Source of the DNA: Bdellovibrionales bacterium RIFOXYC1_FULL_37_79
GTDB lineage: Bacteria > Bdellovibrionota > Bacteriovoracia > Bacteriovoracales > Bacteriovoracaceae
Direction of reading: 5' to 3'
DNA length: 64,000 nucleotides
NCBI GenBank assembly: GCA_001770015.1
Contig: MEQB01000036.1
Coordinates: forward strand, 1 to 64,000
Shown: positions 18,027 through 26,802 of the stretch, in pieces
Numbering within the stretch: position 1 is the stretch's first letter
Layout of the letters: each line of letters starts with the position of its first letter
Translations under genes and position numbers: made by a program
Notes under the pieces: generated by a model
The model's input: the letters and a program-made list of their open reading frames with translations, nothing else
What the model was told of the DNA's origin: nothing
The model's database searches: none

Positions 18027-18898
18027 TACGGCATCCATATCATTCCATTTTGGGGAGTAGTCGGGGCGACCAGGGGAATAACCAATTGCCCTTTGACATT
18101 AACTTTGGCAACTGACGCACTATTGGTAACTGTTAAGTTGCCATCAACATAAACACTACCGGCCACCTGGACCAGTGCTGCAGTAGCTCCAGAAGTGATC
18201 GGCACGGTACCAATACCGACATTTCCATCAGCATAATAAATATTCATCATATCTGCTGATGTTCTCGTCCACACACTATTGCTGCCGGAAGCTGCCCGAC
18301 ACAGCTGGATTAACCATCGATTCGCCGGAACCGTGGTCTCGGTAACTGCGACCAGGGGGATACCATATTTCATGGAAGCTGAACCAAACCCGGAGATGTT
18401 ATCAGCCGCCTCTCTCCTTTTAATGGTCACAAACAAAACTGTGTATTTTATTCTGTAGGTAGCGGTGTTAACGGGAGAAGCAGGCGGAGTGCCAGGCATG
18501 CCAAAATATTTTTTAAGATTGACAGCTGAATCATTTAACTCATAACGGGTAATCTGAAGTCCCTGTTTGCCAATAGGTTGATTCCTTACAAAAGCAATCT
18601 TATTTCCCCCGGAATTGACGGCCACAATCTGGGTCGTGCCACTAAAGCTCCGCAAATCCTTCTTACTTCCTGAGGTAGGGGCCAGCAAAAAAGTTTGGGT
18701 ACAGGTATCTTCATTGGCCAGTAAACCTTTGATCGTCTCAATGATCTGCTCTTCCTCATACTGTTGAGCTGAGTGAACCACTGATTTTCTCTGGGTATTA
18801 AACAATTGAAGAGAAGCCAGCCCGATACCGGCCAAAAGAGCACCTGCCAGCAAAACTTGTATTAAGCCAACTCCACGATTGAATTTCAAAAATTGCAT
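18026..18898 (-). CDS. Atypical prepilin-like protein with tail-fibre-like C-terminus
   Basis: 290 residues. Prepilin-type start 'NRG/VGLIQVLLAGALLAGIG', but Gln stands at the +5 position where almost all pilins carry Glu. A large soluble domain follows, with two Cys (DTCTQTF, QLCRA). From about residue 221 it reads 'GNVGIGTVP', 'VQVAGSVYVDGNLTV', 'VKGQLVIP' and 'NGMIWMP'. The GNVGIGT-x-P pattern is typical of trimeric tail-fibre/adhesin proteins. First gene of the operon; its stop overlaps the next start. Lack of E5 recalls tip pseudopilins such as GspK, so a tip role is a fair guess. Confidence 0.75.
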   Translation of the reverse strand: MQFLKFNRGVGLIQVLLAGALLAGIGLASLQLFNTQRKSVVHSAQQYEEEQIIETIKGLLANEDTCTQTFLLAPTSGSKKDLRSFSGTTQIVAVNSGGNKIAFVRNQPIGKQGLQITRYELNDSAVNLKKYFGMPGTPPASPVNTATYRIKYTVLFVTIKRREAADNISGFGSASMKYGIPLVAVTETTVPANRWLIQLCRAASGSNSVWTRTSADMMNIYYADGNVGIGTVPITSGATAALVQVAGSVYVDGNLTVTNSASVAKVNVKGQLVIPLVAPTTPQNGMIWMP

Positions 18899-18993
18899 AA
18901 AAGTTTCCCAAATGTTGCATTAGTTATCAGACTTCTATTCTAAGTTTAGAAAAGTAGTTGTCAATCAATAAACCGTCTGACACTGATTATTAT

Positions 18994-21546
18994 TTATATC
19001 AGCTCTGAGATCACTTTTATCATTTCTTTGATCGAAACAGGTTTATACAGCAGGCGGTTAATGACACTCCCATCCTGTAAATTTGTCATCAACTCAATGT
19101 GACCAGTACAAAGAATAATTGGCACATCCCTTCTAATCTCCCTGGCCTTGACCGCAATATCCAATCCTGACATTTCCGGCATAGTATGATCTGTGATAAT
19201 TAAATCATAATAATACGGATCGTCATAAAATTCCTTGATGGCCTCCACCGGTTTGGTAAAGGGCCTAACCTCATAGCCCAGTTTTTCAAGCAACTTTTCC
19301 AATACCCGGAGAATCATCTCTTCATCATCCACCAGTAATATTCGCCCTAAATGGGTCTTTAAAACCAAATCATCACTTTTTTTAGCAAAGAGATTGATAT
19401 TGTAATCCACCACCGGCAAATATAATTGAAAAGTTGAGCCGCACCCCAGTTCACTCTCCACCGAGATCTCTCCCCTATGTTTATCAATAATGGCCTTGGT
19501 CACCGAAAGTCCCAGCCCTGTGCCTTTTCCAACATCCTTAGTGGTAAAATAGGGTTCAAATATTTTGGACATGTTGCAAGGATCAATCCCGACACCGGTG
19601 TCTTTAACCGAAAGTACGACATAATACCCGGTCGATAAAGTGGGATGATTTTCCACATACTCCTTCCTAAGAGCAAAAGAGATCATCCCCCCCTTTCCTT
19701 CCAGGGCGTGGTAGGCATTGGTTCCCAAATTCATAATGACTTGCTGAATTGAGGTGTCGTTACCCTTGATATATATTTTACTATCAGGAATATTGACTTC
19801 AATTTTTACCTGAGGAGAAACCGTCACCTTGAACAGTTTAATGGTTTCCTCCAAAAGCGCAGACACCTCCACGAGTGCATACTCCACCTCGGTTTTTCGC
19901 GCAAAAGTGAGGATCTGCCTGGTCAGATCCTTGGCCCTAAAAATCGCTTGATTGATACCTTTTAAATATTCATAAGCTGGATGACTGTCAGCCAGGTTCA
20001 TTTGCATAATTTCCACATTGCCAAGAATTCCCGATAAAATATTGTTAAAATCGTGAGCGATACCACTGGCCAGATTCCCAATCGCTTCATTTTTTTGAGC
20101 ATGGACCAGCTGATTTTCGAGCTCCCTCATTTGGGCCTCTTCCTCCCTTTGATGGCTGATATCCTGGATAATGCCTTTTATTTTCTCCGAAACATTATTT
20201 TTCTCAAATGAGATAAATAAATATTTGATCACCCCGTCAGGCAGTAAGACCCTGCAACTGAACTCCACTAAATCATTGCCTCTTTGACTGGCTTGAAATA
20301 TTTCCATGACTTTTTTCAAATCATCCTTGTGAATCAAATCAAAAAAGGATTTGGCACAATGATCATAATCCTCAGGCATGATGGAAAGCCAGGACAACAA
20401 ATCATTTTCCAAGATAATTTTATCCTCCTGCGGGTAGTATTCAAACGCCCCAATTCTGGCAATGATTTGAGCCTTTCTTAACTGTCTTCTGCTTTCAATG
20501 ATCTCCAGCTGCCTGGATTTTATATTTTTTGCCATGGTATTGAAATTATCCATCAGTTCGTTGACTTCCAAAAAATTGGATGGTTTGATAAAAAAATCAT
20601 ATTCGCCGCCGGCCACTTTCTTGGTGTGCAAAATCAGCTCATACACCGTTTGGGAAAGGATTTGTATTTTCGCCAACAGGTAGATAAAGACATACACAAA
20701 AAGTGGAATGGCGGCTGCCAACAACCATAAAATCAAATTATAAATTGGCCGATAAACCTCGCTTTCCAATTTATAGACGATAATCGTCCAGCCAGCGGTT
20801 TTAATTTTCCTGGCGTAATAAAAAAAATCCTGATTATCAATCTCGAAACTAAACTTGGTAACCCGGGAAGAGGAGATGCTCTTTAAAAGAAAAAAGTTTT
20901 TTTCCATATCACTCTCTTTCACTTTTTTCTTGTCGCTATGAAAAACAAAGGTCCCTTGCTGATCCAAAACCGCAATAATTAATTTACCCTCGTCCGCCAC
21001 TTCATCGAAATGGGAGATAATCTGATTTAAATCCAAGGAAGCAGTCAAAATATAACCAGGTAAATAAAGTGAAACCGTTACCGTGGGCAAATTGGTTTGC
21101 AGTGATTGAAAACTCCAGGACCAATGAATGGGATTTTTCTCGGATAACTCTTGAAAAAAAGCATAATAACTGACGTCATTACCCACGACACTTGGATCGG
21201 CCGGTGCGGTAAACAGGACTTTCCCGGAATGACTGACGATTTGCAGGCCAGAAAACTCGGTATGCCGTCCAAGCAGATCATTTAAATAACTATTAATCTT
21301 TCCGGGATCTAGTGCTTTTATATCTAAAAAAGTGACCACCCCTTCCAGTTCGTGCTTGATATTTAAAAGCGAACGATCAATCGTAACCGCCACCAGATTG
21401 GCCAATTGGATATTTTTCTCCTCAATCTCCTTGTCTAAAATTCTAAAGGACGTGACCAACGTGGCTACCACCAGCAACAAAAAGGGCAGGATAACCGCCA
21501 TCAAAAAAGTAAAGGCCAGTGATTTTTTTAAACTTTTCTTATTCAT
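18994..21546 (-). CDS. Membrane hybrid sensor histidine kinase (Cache-HAMP-PAS-HisKA-HATPase-REC)
   Basis: 850 residues. TM1 about 11-33, periplasmic Cache-like sensor about 35-265, TM2 about 271-293, HAMP about 294-347, PAS about 360-467. HisKA has the phosphoacceptor H498 in GIAHDFNNIL. The ATPase domain shows the N-box around N610, DTGVGID and [12 protein letters not shown]-terminal receiver has acidic residues DDE near 740 and phosphoacceptor D786 in ITDHTMP. The ATG at 21546 overlaps the last codons of the upstream binding-protein gene by eight bases. The two products probably act together, with the lipoprotein presenting a ligand to the sensor. No DNA-binding output domain is present. 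Confidence 0.9.
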   Translation of the reverse strand: MNKKSLKKSLAFTFLMAVILPFLLLVVATLVTSFRILDKEIEEKNIQLANLVAVTIDRSLLNIKHELEGVVTFLDIKALDPGKINSYLNDLLGRHTEFSGLQIVSHSGKVLFTAPADPSVVGNDVSYYAFFQELSEKNPIHWSWSFQSLQTNLPTVTVSLYLPGYILTASLDLNQIISHFDEVADEGKLIIAVLDQQGTFVFHSDKKKVKESDMEKNFFLLKSISSSRVTKFSFEIDNQDFFYYARKIKTAGWTIIVYKLESEVYRPIYNLILWLLAAAIPLFVYVFIYLLAKIQILSQTVYELILHTKKVAGGEYDFFIKPSNFLEVNELMDNFNTMAKNIKSRQLEIIESRRQLRKAQIIARIGAFEYYPQEDKIILENDLLSWLSIMPEDYDHCAKSFFDLIHKDDLKKVMEIFQASQRGNDLVEFSCRVLLPDGVIKYLFISFEKNNVSEKIKGIIQDISHQREEEAQMRELENQLVHAQKNEAIGNLASGIAHDFNNILSGILGNVEIMQMNLADSHPAYEYLKGINQAIFRAKDLTRQILTFARKTEVEYALVEVSALLEETIKLFKVTVSPQVKIEVNIPDSKIYIKGNDTSIQQVIMNLGTNAYHALEGKGGMISFALRKEYVENHPTLSTGYYVVLSVKDTGVGIDPCNMSKIFEPYFTTKDVGKGTGLGLSVTKAIIDKHRGEISVESELGCGSTFQLYLPVVDYNINLFAKKSDDLVLKTHLGRILLVDDEEMILRVLEKLLEKLGYEVRPFTKPVEAIKEFYDDPYYYDLIITDHTMPEMSGLDIAVKAREIRRDVPIILCTGHIELMTNLQDGSVINRLLYKPVSIKEMIKVISELI

Positions 21547-22651
21547 TGGTGATTCTTTCAAATTTCCCTTGCCTGACTATAAAGGTGGAGGTTTTCCTTT
21601 TAGCGTCGCCCTGTTCATTTATTAAAAATTCCTCTTGAATGCCACTGACCACTTGGGAATTGACAATGATTTTTTTAAGTTCTTCACCGCTTTTTTGCTT
21701 GGTCCCAAGCAGTGCTCTAAGCAGGATGTTCGTGGTATCATAAGCATAAATACCCAGCCAATCTGGATAACTGCCAAATAATTCCTGGTATTCATTTTCA
21801 AATACTTGATATTCCCTGGACCTATTGGCCGGGTAATAATTGGAAATGACCTTGGTGCCTTCAGAATACCTTCCCCCATGCCGGATATAATTGCTGGTCT
21901 TTAACCAGGTTGGGCCATAAATTTTACCCTGGTATTTGATCCTCCCCAGATTTTGAACCACAGCACCTCCGGTTATGCCACTGGCCAAAATGGTTATCGC
22001 CTGTGGATTTAATCTGCCTATCTCCAAAGCTTTCTGATAATAATCCTCCTTGCTCCAAGAGGAAAGATCATACTCCTTGAGAATTTTTTTTCCAAGGTAA
22101 GCCTTTACGATCCCCTCTCTGACCGAGAGGGTGTATTCTCCATTGTGACCATCATAAATGATAATCAGGGAATTGATCCGGTCATTTTCTAATTCCCTGG
22201 CGATCGCCACTCCTTGCAAACTGGCCACTTCATTGATCATAATAAAATTATCATCCTTGTTACTGAAAAAATCGGACGATACTGATGGACTTAAAAATAA
22301 AATATCCCGGACTTGCTGACGATCCAGAATCTCCCTGGCTATATTGCTGGTCAAAGGCCCTAGAATCAGTTTCACCCCGTCCCTCCTGATGGTCTCTAGC
22401 AGCGGTTTAACTGATGCCAGTTCTCCCTTGGTATCATAGGTCCTAATCTCAATCTCAAAGGCATCTGGATATTTTTTTTTAAAATGCTCAAGCGCCAAGG
22501 TATTACCTTGGCGAAATTCCTTTCCCATATCGGAATATTTTCCAGAAAAACTGCCCAGCAACCCTATTTTCACCTTTTCCTTGGGCAGACATCCAAACGT
22601 TCCCACCAACCCCAAAAGACAAATCAAAAACCAAGTTATTTTCATATCCAT
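21539..22651 (-). CDS. Branched-chain amino-acid-type periplasmic binding lipoprotein
   Basis: 370 residues with a lipoprotein signal (lipobox TFGC, Cys at residue 20). The body is a LivJ-type Peripla_BP_6 fold: 'VKIGLLGSFSGKYSDMGKEF' at the start, 'LILGPLTSNIAREI', 'INEVASLQGVAIA', and 'YPDWLGIYAYDTTNILLRAL' near the C-terminus. Usual ligands of the fold are amino acids or amides. No permease or ATPase genes are nearby. The gene instead overlaps a histidine kinase gene, so a sensory rather than transport role is likely. Confidence 0.85.
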   Translation of the reverse strand: MDMKITWFLICLLGLVGTFGCLPKEKVKIGLLGSFSGKYSDMGKEFRQGNTLALEHFKKKYPDAFEIEIRTYDTKGELASVKPLLETIRRDGVKLILGPLTSNIAREILDRQQVRDILFLSPSVSSDFFSNKDDNFIMINEVASLQGVAIARELENDRINSLIIIYDGHNGEYTLSVREGIVKAYLGKKILKEYDLSSWSKEDYYQKALEIGRLNPQAITILASGITGGAVVQNLGRIKYQGKIYGPTWLKTSNYIRHGGRYSEGTKVISNYYPANRSREYQVFENEYQELFGSYPDWLGIYAYDTTNILLRALLGTKQKSGEELKKIIVNSQVVSGIQEEFLINEQGDAKRKTSTFIVRQGKFERITNE

Positions 22652-22758
22652 ATATAATCGCTTAAAAACCTATTTTTATAAACCGGAAATTATCAGTTTC
22701 TACTCGAACGTATAAAAAAGTTTACAATCATTTCCCCAGATATTATGGTGAGAATCTC

Positions 22759-22980
22759 ATGAACAAGATAATAAAGCATTTTCCTCAAACTAGAATACAA
22801 TTAATACTAATTGCTTTGCTCTTGCATACAATTGTACCTTTTTTTTCTTCAGGTTTTTTACATCCCGACGAACAATACTATGTTTTGGATTTCACCTTTG
22901 AAAAGCTGAACATGATCGTCAACTACCAAAAATCATGGGAATATCTGGCTGCTTTTCGGGTGCAATTAATGGCCCTCAAG
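22759..22980 (+). pseudogene. 5' fragment of an ALG9/GPI-mannosyltransferase-like gene
   Basis: A well-formed gene start (GGTGAG ribosome site, ATG 22759, first TM helix about residues 13-32) leads into 'GFLHPDEQYYVLDFTFEKLN' and 'KSWEYLAAFRVQL'. This matches the opening of Glyco_transf_22 proteins (HPDE.....E.A..KL, PWE...R..L). After about 74 codons the similarity stops and the frame runs on to 23124 antisense to the protease gene. Family members are several hundred residues long, so this is a truncated relic. The junction is close to 22960-22985. Confidence 0.6.
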
Positions 22981-23907
22981 CGTCTCTTTCAATTTCTCGA
23001 CTACCGTCACTCTGGTTACATCTTCCAGATGACATGCTCCATCCTTGCATTGATTAAGAATCGTATTCACACGGGTGCAATCATTGATGGCATCATAAAC
23101 ATAATCGTTCTCGCCCCTGACTAAAATGCCTTCCACTAGGCCTGTTTCAAAATGAAAAACGGGAGAACCTGAATTGCCATGGAAGGTGTCAAGATTAGCG
23201 GCAAAGTAAACCCCATTATCATTCTCTATAACCTTGGCCCCGTCGGCGAATTTTTTAGGCAATCCCCCCGGGTATCCAATCACTACCAGTGGGGCATGAT
23301 CTTCTATTTTCCCCTCCCATCTAACTTGAAGCGGTGACCGGTTGGGTACTGCTCGATCGAGCTTGATCAATGCAAAATCCAATTGGTCAGTCAAAGAAAA
23401 TGGAAAATAATGCTGGGAGATAATTTCGCTACATTTAAAAATATTTTCCGAAGGCACCATGGTATAATCCAGATCACCAGCATGTTTCAATTCATAATCA
23501 AAAACCCAAAACATCTGGTCACAATCAGATTGAATTCTTATACAATGGCCGGCAGTCAGCAAATGATCGTCGCTTACTAAAAAACCAGAGCACCTACCTA
23601 CAATAGTTTGAGTGGCGAATAATTCATCCTGACAAAGTGGCGGGTCCTGGCTTTCGCTTAGACTTGATCCAACCAGTCTCATCCACGCCTCATCAATGCT
23701 GACCAGATCGGAACTGATAACTTGCATGGCAACCGAGCGACTTAACTCCTCCCACTTTGTTCCAGTCAAATGAAAGGCATCGACCCGGTTATCCTTTCCG
23801 TGAACCACTTTCACATCAGCGAAAGGATCGCTTGGGGCACTAAATGATAATTGAGGAATGATAAACAGAACCAATAAGGCCAGCAGAGATTTCAAGATTT
23901 TTTTCAT
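22966..23907 (-). CDS. Secreted trypsin-like serine protease
   Basis: 313 residues from ATG 23907, which has GGGAG five bases upstream; the GTG at 23911-23913 is inside the spacer. The signal peptide ends 'LSFSA'. The S1-family triad is complete: H121 (LLTAGHC), D177 (QLDFALIKL) and S246 (FHGNSGSPVF). A pro-region of about 80 residues precedes the catalytic domain. The GNSGSP form is typical of bacterial V8/glutamyl-endopeptidase-like trypsins. The 3' end overlaps the broken mannosyltransferase gene, so its last few residues may be recent. Confidence 0.88.
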   Translation of the reverse strand: MKKILKSLLALLVLFIIPQLSFSAPSDPFADVKVVHGKDNRVDAFHLTGTKWEELSRSVAMQVISSDLVSIDEAWMRLVGSSLSESQDPPLCQDELFATQTIVGRCSGFLVSDDHLLTAGHCIRIQSDCDQMFWVFDYELKHAGDLDYTMVPSENIFKCSEIISQHYFPFSLTDQLDFALIKLDRAVPNRSPLQVRWEGKIEDHAPLVVIGYPGGLPKKFADGAKVIENDNGVYFAANLDTFHGNSGSPVFHFETGLVEGILVRGENDYVYDAINDCTRVNTILNQCKDGACHLEDVTRVTVVEKLKETLEGH

Positions 23908-23924
23908 CTTCACTCCCTTTTTAT

Positions 23925-23945
23925 AAAAAAGCGTCTTGCTTTTTT
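23925..23945 (-). promoter_or_regulatory. A/T hairpin in the protease leader
   Basis: AAAAAAGC-GTCTT-GCTTTTTT, an 8-bp stem just upstream of the protease ribosome site. On the minus strand it ends in a T-run, so it could act as a weak attenuator or an mRNA-stability hairpin. Confidence 0.4.
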
Positions 23946-23974
23946 AAAACTCGCCTCACTCTATAACAATTTCC

Positions 23975-23997
23975 CCTTTGTAAACAACTTACAAAGG
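23975..23997 (-). promoter_or_regulatory. Inverted repeat overlapping a candidate protease promoter
   Basis: CCTTTGTAA-ACAAC-TTACAAAGG is a perfect 9-bp inverted repeat. On the minus strand a -35-like TTGTTT lies within it and is followed 16 bases later by TATAGA. The arrangement suggests an operator on the promoter of the trypsin-like gene. Confidence 0.4.
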
Positions 23998-24042
23998 CCC
24001 TCACGACCTAATATAATCTTACATTCGCATTCCAAGCGCACC

Positions 24043-24068
24043 AAAAAAAAGGCTCCCCGCAGGGAGCC
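24043..24068 (-). terminator. Rho-independent terminator of the hpf transcript
   Basis: Read on the minus strand: GGCTCCC-TGCG-GGGAGCC followed by eight T. It lies 25 bases beyond the hpf stop codon and closes the lpt-rpoN-hpf operon. Confidence 0.9.
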
Positions 24069-24092
24069 ATTACACTTGATATTTATCAAACC

Positions 24093-24470
24093 CTATCCCA
24101 CATCCTGGAAGTAATCTTCATCATAATCAGTCCAGGCCAGTTCGGGATCTAAAATTTCTGGTTTTTGAAATTTTCGATGCATTTTATTGGCAAATAATTC
24201 TCGATATTTTTTTAATTGTTTTTCCATTTTTCTGACCACCAGCTCGCATGATTTATCAAAAGATTCGCTGCGAGCGGAGGCATGCTTGTTAAAATTAGGA
24301 GCTATACATTGCACTTCCACATCAAAAAAATTTCCATGTTTGGAGCAGGTCCATTTTAGCTCGGCATCACCTTCAAAATACTTTTCCAACTTTGAAGCCT
24401 CACCATGAATTCTTTCTTCCAAACCTTCAGTATTCCTATGCATTTGTTTAAACGAAATTTGTAGCTTCAT
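24093..24470 (-). CDS. hpf: Ribosome hibernation promoting factor (HPF/RaiA family, short form)
   Basis: 125 residues. The beta-alpha-beta-beta-beta-alpha HPF fold is visible: 'KLQISFKQMHRNTEGLEERI' then helix, strands 'FFDVEVQCI', and the basic second helix 'CELVVRKMEKQLKKYRE'. The fold binds the 30S A/P site in stationary phase. An acidic tail (DYDEDYFQDVG) replaces the long dimerisation domain of lHPF. It is the last gene after rpoN, the classical arrangement. AAGGA is well placed before the ATG. Confidence 0.9.
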   Translation of the reverse strand: MKLQISFKQMHRNTEGLEERIHGEASKLEKYFEGDAELKWTCSKHGNFFDVEVQCIAPNFNKHASARSESFDKSCELVVRKMEKQLKKYRELFANKMHRKFQKPEILDPELAWTDYDEDYFQDVG

Positions 24471-24558
24471 AATTCCTTACTCCTTAAGTTTTTTTATCTA
24501 ATCAATTATCCTAATTTTTTTCCTCCTTTTTTTATCTAAACCGTTTATAAATTGTTAT

Positions 24559-26043
24559 TTAATTTTTATCGGCATTTTTTCTTTTCTTGCGCTTGGATGA
24601 CCCCAGTATTCCCATCATCTCCCGGTATTTGGCCACCGTTCTACGGGCCACGGCTACATCCTCCCGGCTTAAAAGTTCGGCAATCTTTTGATCAGACAAA
24701 GGCCGGTTGGCATTCTCGTTGTCAATCAGCTGCTTGAGTTTTAATTTTAAAACCTCACTCGAAATATCAACTCCGCCGTTTTTCCCCCCGATGCCCGAAT
24801 TAAAAAAGTATTTCAGCTCATATAACCCGGTAGGAGTATGCATATACTTATTGGTGGTCACTCTGGAAACCGTGGACTCATGCATCCCGATCTCGTTGGC
24901 AATATCCCTTAAAATCATTGGCTTTAAAAAATTCACACCCTTTTTAAAAAATTCCTGCTGTTTGGAAACAATGGCCTCTGCCACTTTTAAAATAGTCCTT
25001 TGCCTATTGTGGATAGATTTAATAAGCCACATGGCGGCCCGCAATTTATCCTCAACATAGTCCTTGGCCACTTTATCGCCCTGTTTTTGATATTCCTTAT
25101 ACAAATTTTGATAGTACCTGCTGATTTTTAAATTGGGCACCCCTTCGTCATTCACCCGAACCACAAACTCCTTGCCCGATTGCACCACATAAATATCTGG
25201 CACCACATAAAAAGTTTCTTCACAAGTAATCAGCCGGCCTGGTTTGGGATGAAGCTGTTGAATAATGATCTCTGTATCCTTAATCTTGGAAACATTGACA
25301 CCGGTCTCTTTCGAGATTTTTTCATAATCTTTGCATTCCAGATCCTTAAGATGATGGTTGATTAATATTTCCAAAAAAGGAAACCGGATATCCAATATCC
25401 TGGCCTGGGCCAGCAAACAATCTTTTAAATTTTCCGAACCACATCCCACTGGATCAAGCGATTGCACCTTATATAAAATCTCAAACGCATGTTCTCTTTC
25501 CAGCTTGGACTGGGCAAGTATTTCCTCAAAAGGAATTGAGAGATATCCATCGTCGTTAATATTGTGAATAATATTTTGGGTAAGCTCCCATTCTTCCTGG
25601 GACAAGTCCTCCATCCGCAACTGCCACTCCAAATGTTCGGGAAGATTTTTGCCCTTGGAAATAATATTTTCGTAGTTAGGTAGATCGTCTAAATCGGTGG
25701 AACTCATCGAAGGCGGAGTATAGGTGGTATTGTTGTAGCTTTCGATATAAGTGCTCCAGTCAAAATCATCCTTGCCCACCACACTAGGCGCATCAAAATT
25801 TTCAGTTTTGGCCTCTGCATTTTGCATGACCAGCTTTTCCTCCCGGTAATCCGACTCCCCCTTGTTTTCTGCTGGCTCCCCACCGTCCATTTCTTCCAGC
25901 ATGGGGTTTTCCACCATTTCCTGGGAAATAACATTGGTCATTTCCAAATGAGTCAGTGTCAAAAGCTTGATCGCCTGCTGCAGCTGGGGCGTCATCATGA
26001 GCTGTTGAGTTTGTTTTAGACTTTGCGAAAGCTTCATGGCCAT
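24559..26043 (-). CDS. rpoN: RNA polymerase sigma-54 factor RpoN
   Basis: 494 residues, full length. Region I is 'LSQSLKQTQQLMMTPQLQQAIKLL', followed by an acidic region II and the core-binding domain. The HTH reads 'RDIANEIGMHESTVSRVT', and the RpoN box 'ARRTVAKYRE' sits at about 466-475. It directs transcription from -24/-12 promoters with AAA+ activators. The start has AGGTGGG upstream; a second Met two codons later is possible. It lies 27 bases after lptB and upstream of hpf. No sigma-54 activator gene is visible in this window. Confidence 0.96.
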   Translation of the reverse strand: MAMKLSQSLKQTQQLMMTPQLQQAIKLLTLTHLEMTNVISQEMVENPMLEEMDGGEPAENKGESDYREEKLVMQNAEAKTENFDAPSVVGKDDFDWSTYIESYNNTTYTPPSMSSTDLDDLPNYENIISKGKNLPEHLEWQLRMEDLSQEEWELTQNIIHNINDDGYLSIPFEEILAQSKLEREHAFEILYKVQSLDPVGCGSENLKDCLLAQARILDIRFPFLEILINHHLKDLECKDYEKISKETGVNVSKIKDTEIIIQQLHPKPGRLITCEETFYVVPDIYVVQSGKEFVVRVNDEGVPNLKISRYYQNLYKEYQKQGDKVAKDYVEDKLRAAMWLIKSIHNRQRTILKVAEAIVSKQQEFFKKGVNFLKPMILRDIANEIGMHESTVSRVTTNKYMHTPTGLYELKYFFNSGIGGKNGGVDISSEVLKLKLKQLIDNENANRPLSDQKIAELLSREDVAVARRTVAKYREMMGILGSSKRKKRKNADKN

Positions 26044-26070
26044 TTTTGTCCCACCTAGTACAAAAGTGAG

Positions 26071-26793
26071 TTACATCCTGAACTCTGCTCCCAAATAGAA
26101 CTTCCTTGCTCTTTCGTTATTAATAATTTCTGCGGGGGTACCTTGTACCAACAATTCGCCGCTATTCATAATATAGGCCCGATCCACAATATGGAGCGTT
26201 TCTCTGACATTATGATCGGTAATTAAAACTCCGATATTTCTACGTTTCAAATCTTTAATAATATTTTGAATATCATTCACCGCCAGCGGATCAACCCCGG
26301 CGAAAGGCTCATCTAGTAAAATAAATTTGGGTTCAAGCGCCAATGCCCTGGCTATCTCAACTCTTCGGCGCTCGCCACCGGATAATGCCGATCCCTTGGA
26401 GTGTCTTACCTGGCTCAGTCCAAAATCTTTAATCAAGGAATTAAGAAGAGTCACTCTCTTGGCACTGGGTAGCAGTCGATTTTCCAGCACACTATAGATA
26501 TTGGCTTCCACACTAAGATCTCGAAAGACTGACGCTTCCTGAGGAAGATACCCGATCCCTTTTAAGGCCCTTACATGAATGGGGGCAAACGTCAGATCCT
26601 CTCCGGAAAAATCAATGACCCCCTCATCGGCTTTAATAAGGCCTACAATCATATAAAAAGAGGTGGTCTTGCCGGCCCCGTTTGGGCCTAGCAGTCCTAT
26701 CACCTCACCCTGCTCCACTTTCACGCTGACATTATCAACCACACATCTGCCAGCATACGTTTTTTTCAAATTTTTAGCTTCCAAGTAGCTCAT
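26071..26793 (-). CDS. lptB: LPS export ABC transporter ATP-binding protein LptB
   Basis: 240 residues. The cytoplasmic ATPase of the LptB2FGC machine that drives lipopolysaccharide to the outer membrane. Walker [11 protein letters not shown]-loop '[13 protein letters not shown]', signature [15 protein letters not shown], Walker [14 protein letters not shown] and switch His in 'VLITDHNV' are all present. It lies nine bases after the lptC/lptA-like gene and just before rpoN, a conserved order. Confidence 0.96.
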   Translation of the reverse strand: MSYLEAKNLKKTYAGRCVVDNVSVKVEQGEVIGLLGPNGAGKTTSFYMIVGLIKADEGVIDFSGEDLTFAPIHVRALKGIGYLPQEASVFRDLSVEANIYSVLENRLLPSAKRVTLLNSLIKDFGLSQVRHSKGSALSGGERRRVEIARALALEPKFILLDEPFAGVDPLAVNDIQNIIKDLKRRNIGVLITDHNVRETLHIVDRAYIMNSGELLVQGTPAEIINNERARKFYLGAEFRM

Positions 26794-26802
26794 GAATTCT
26801 CA

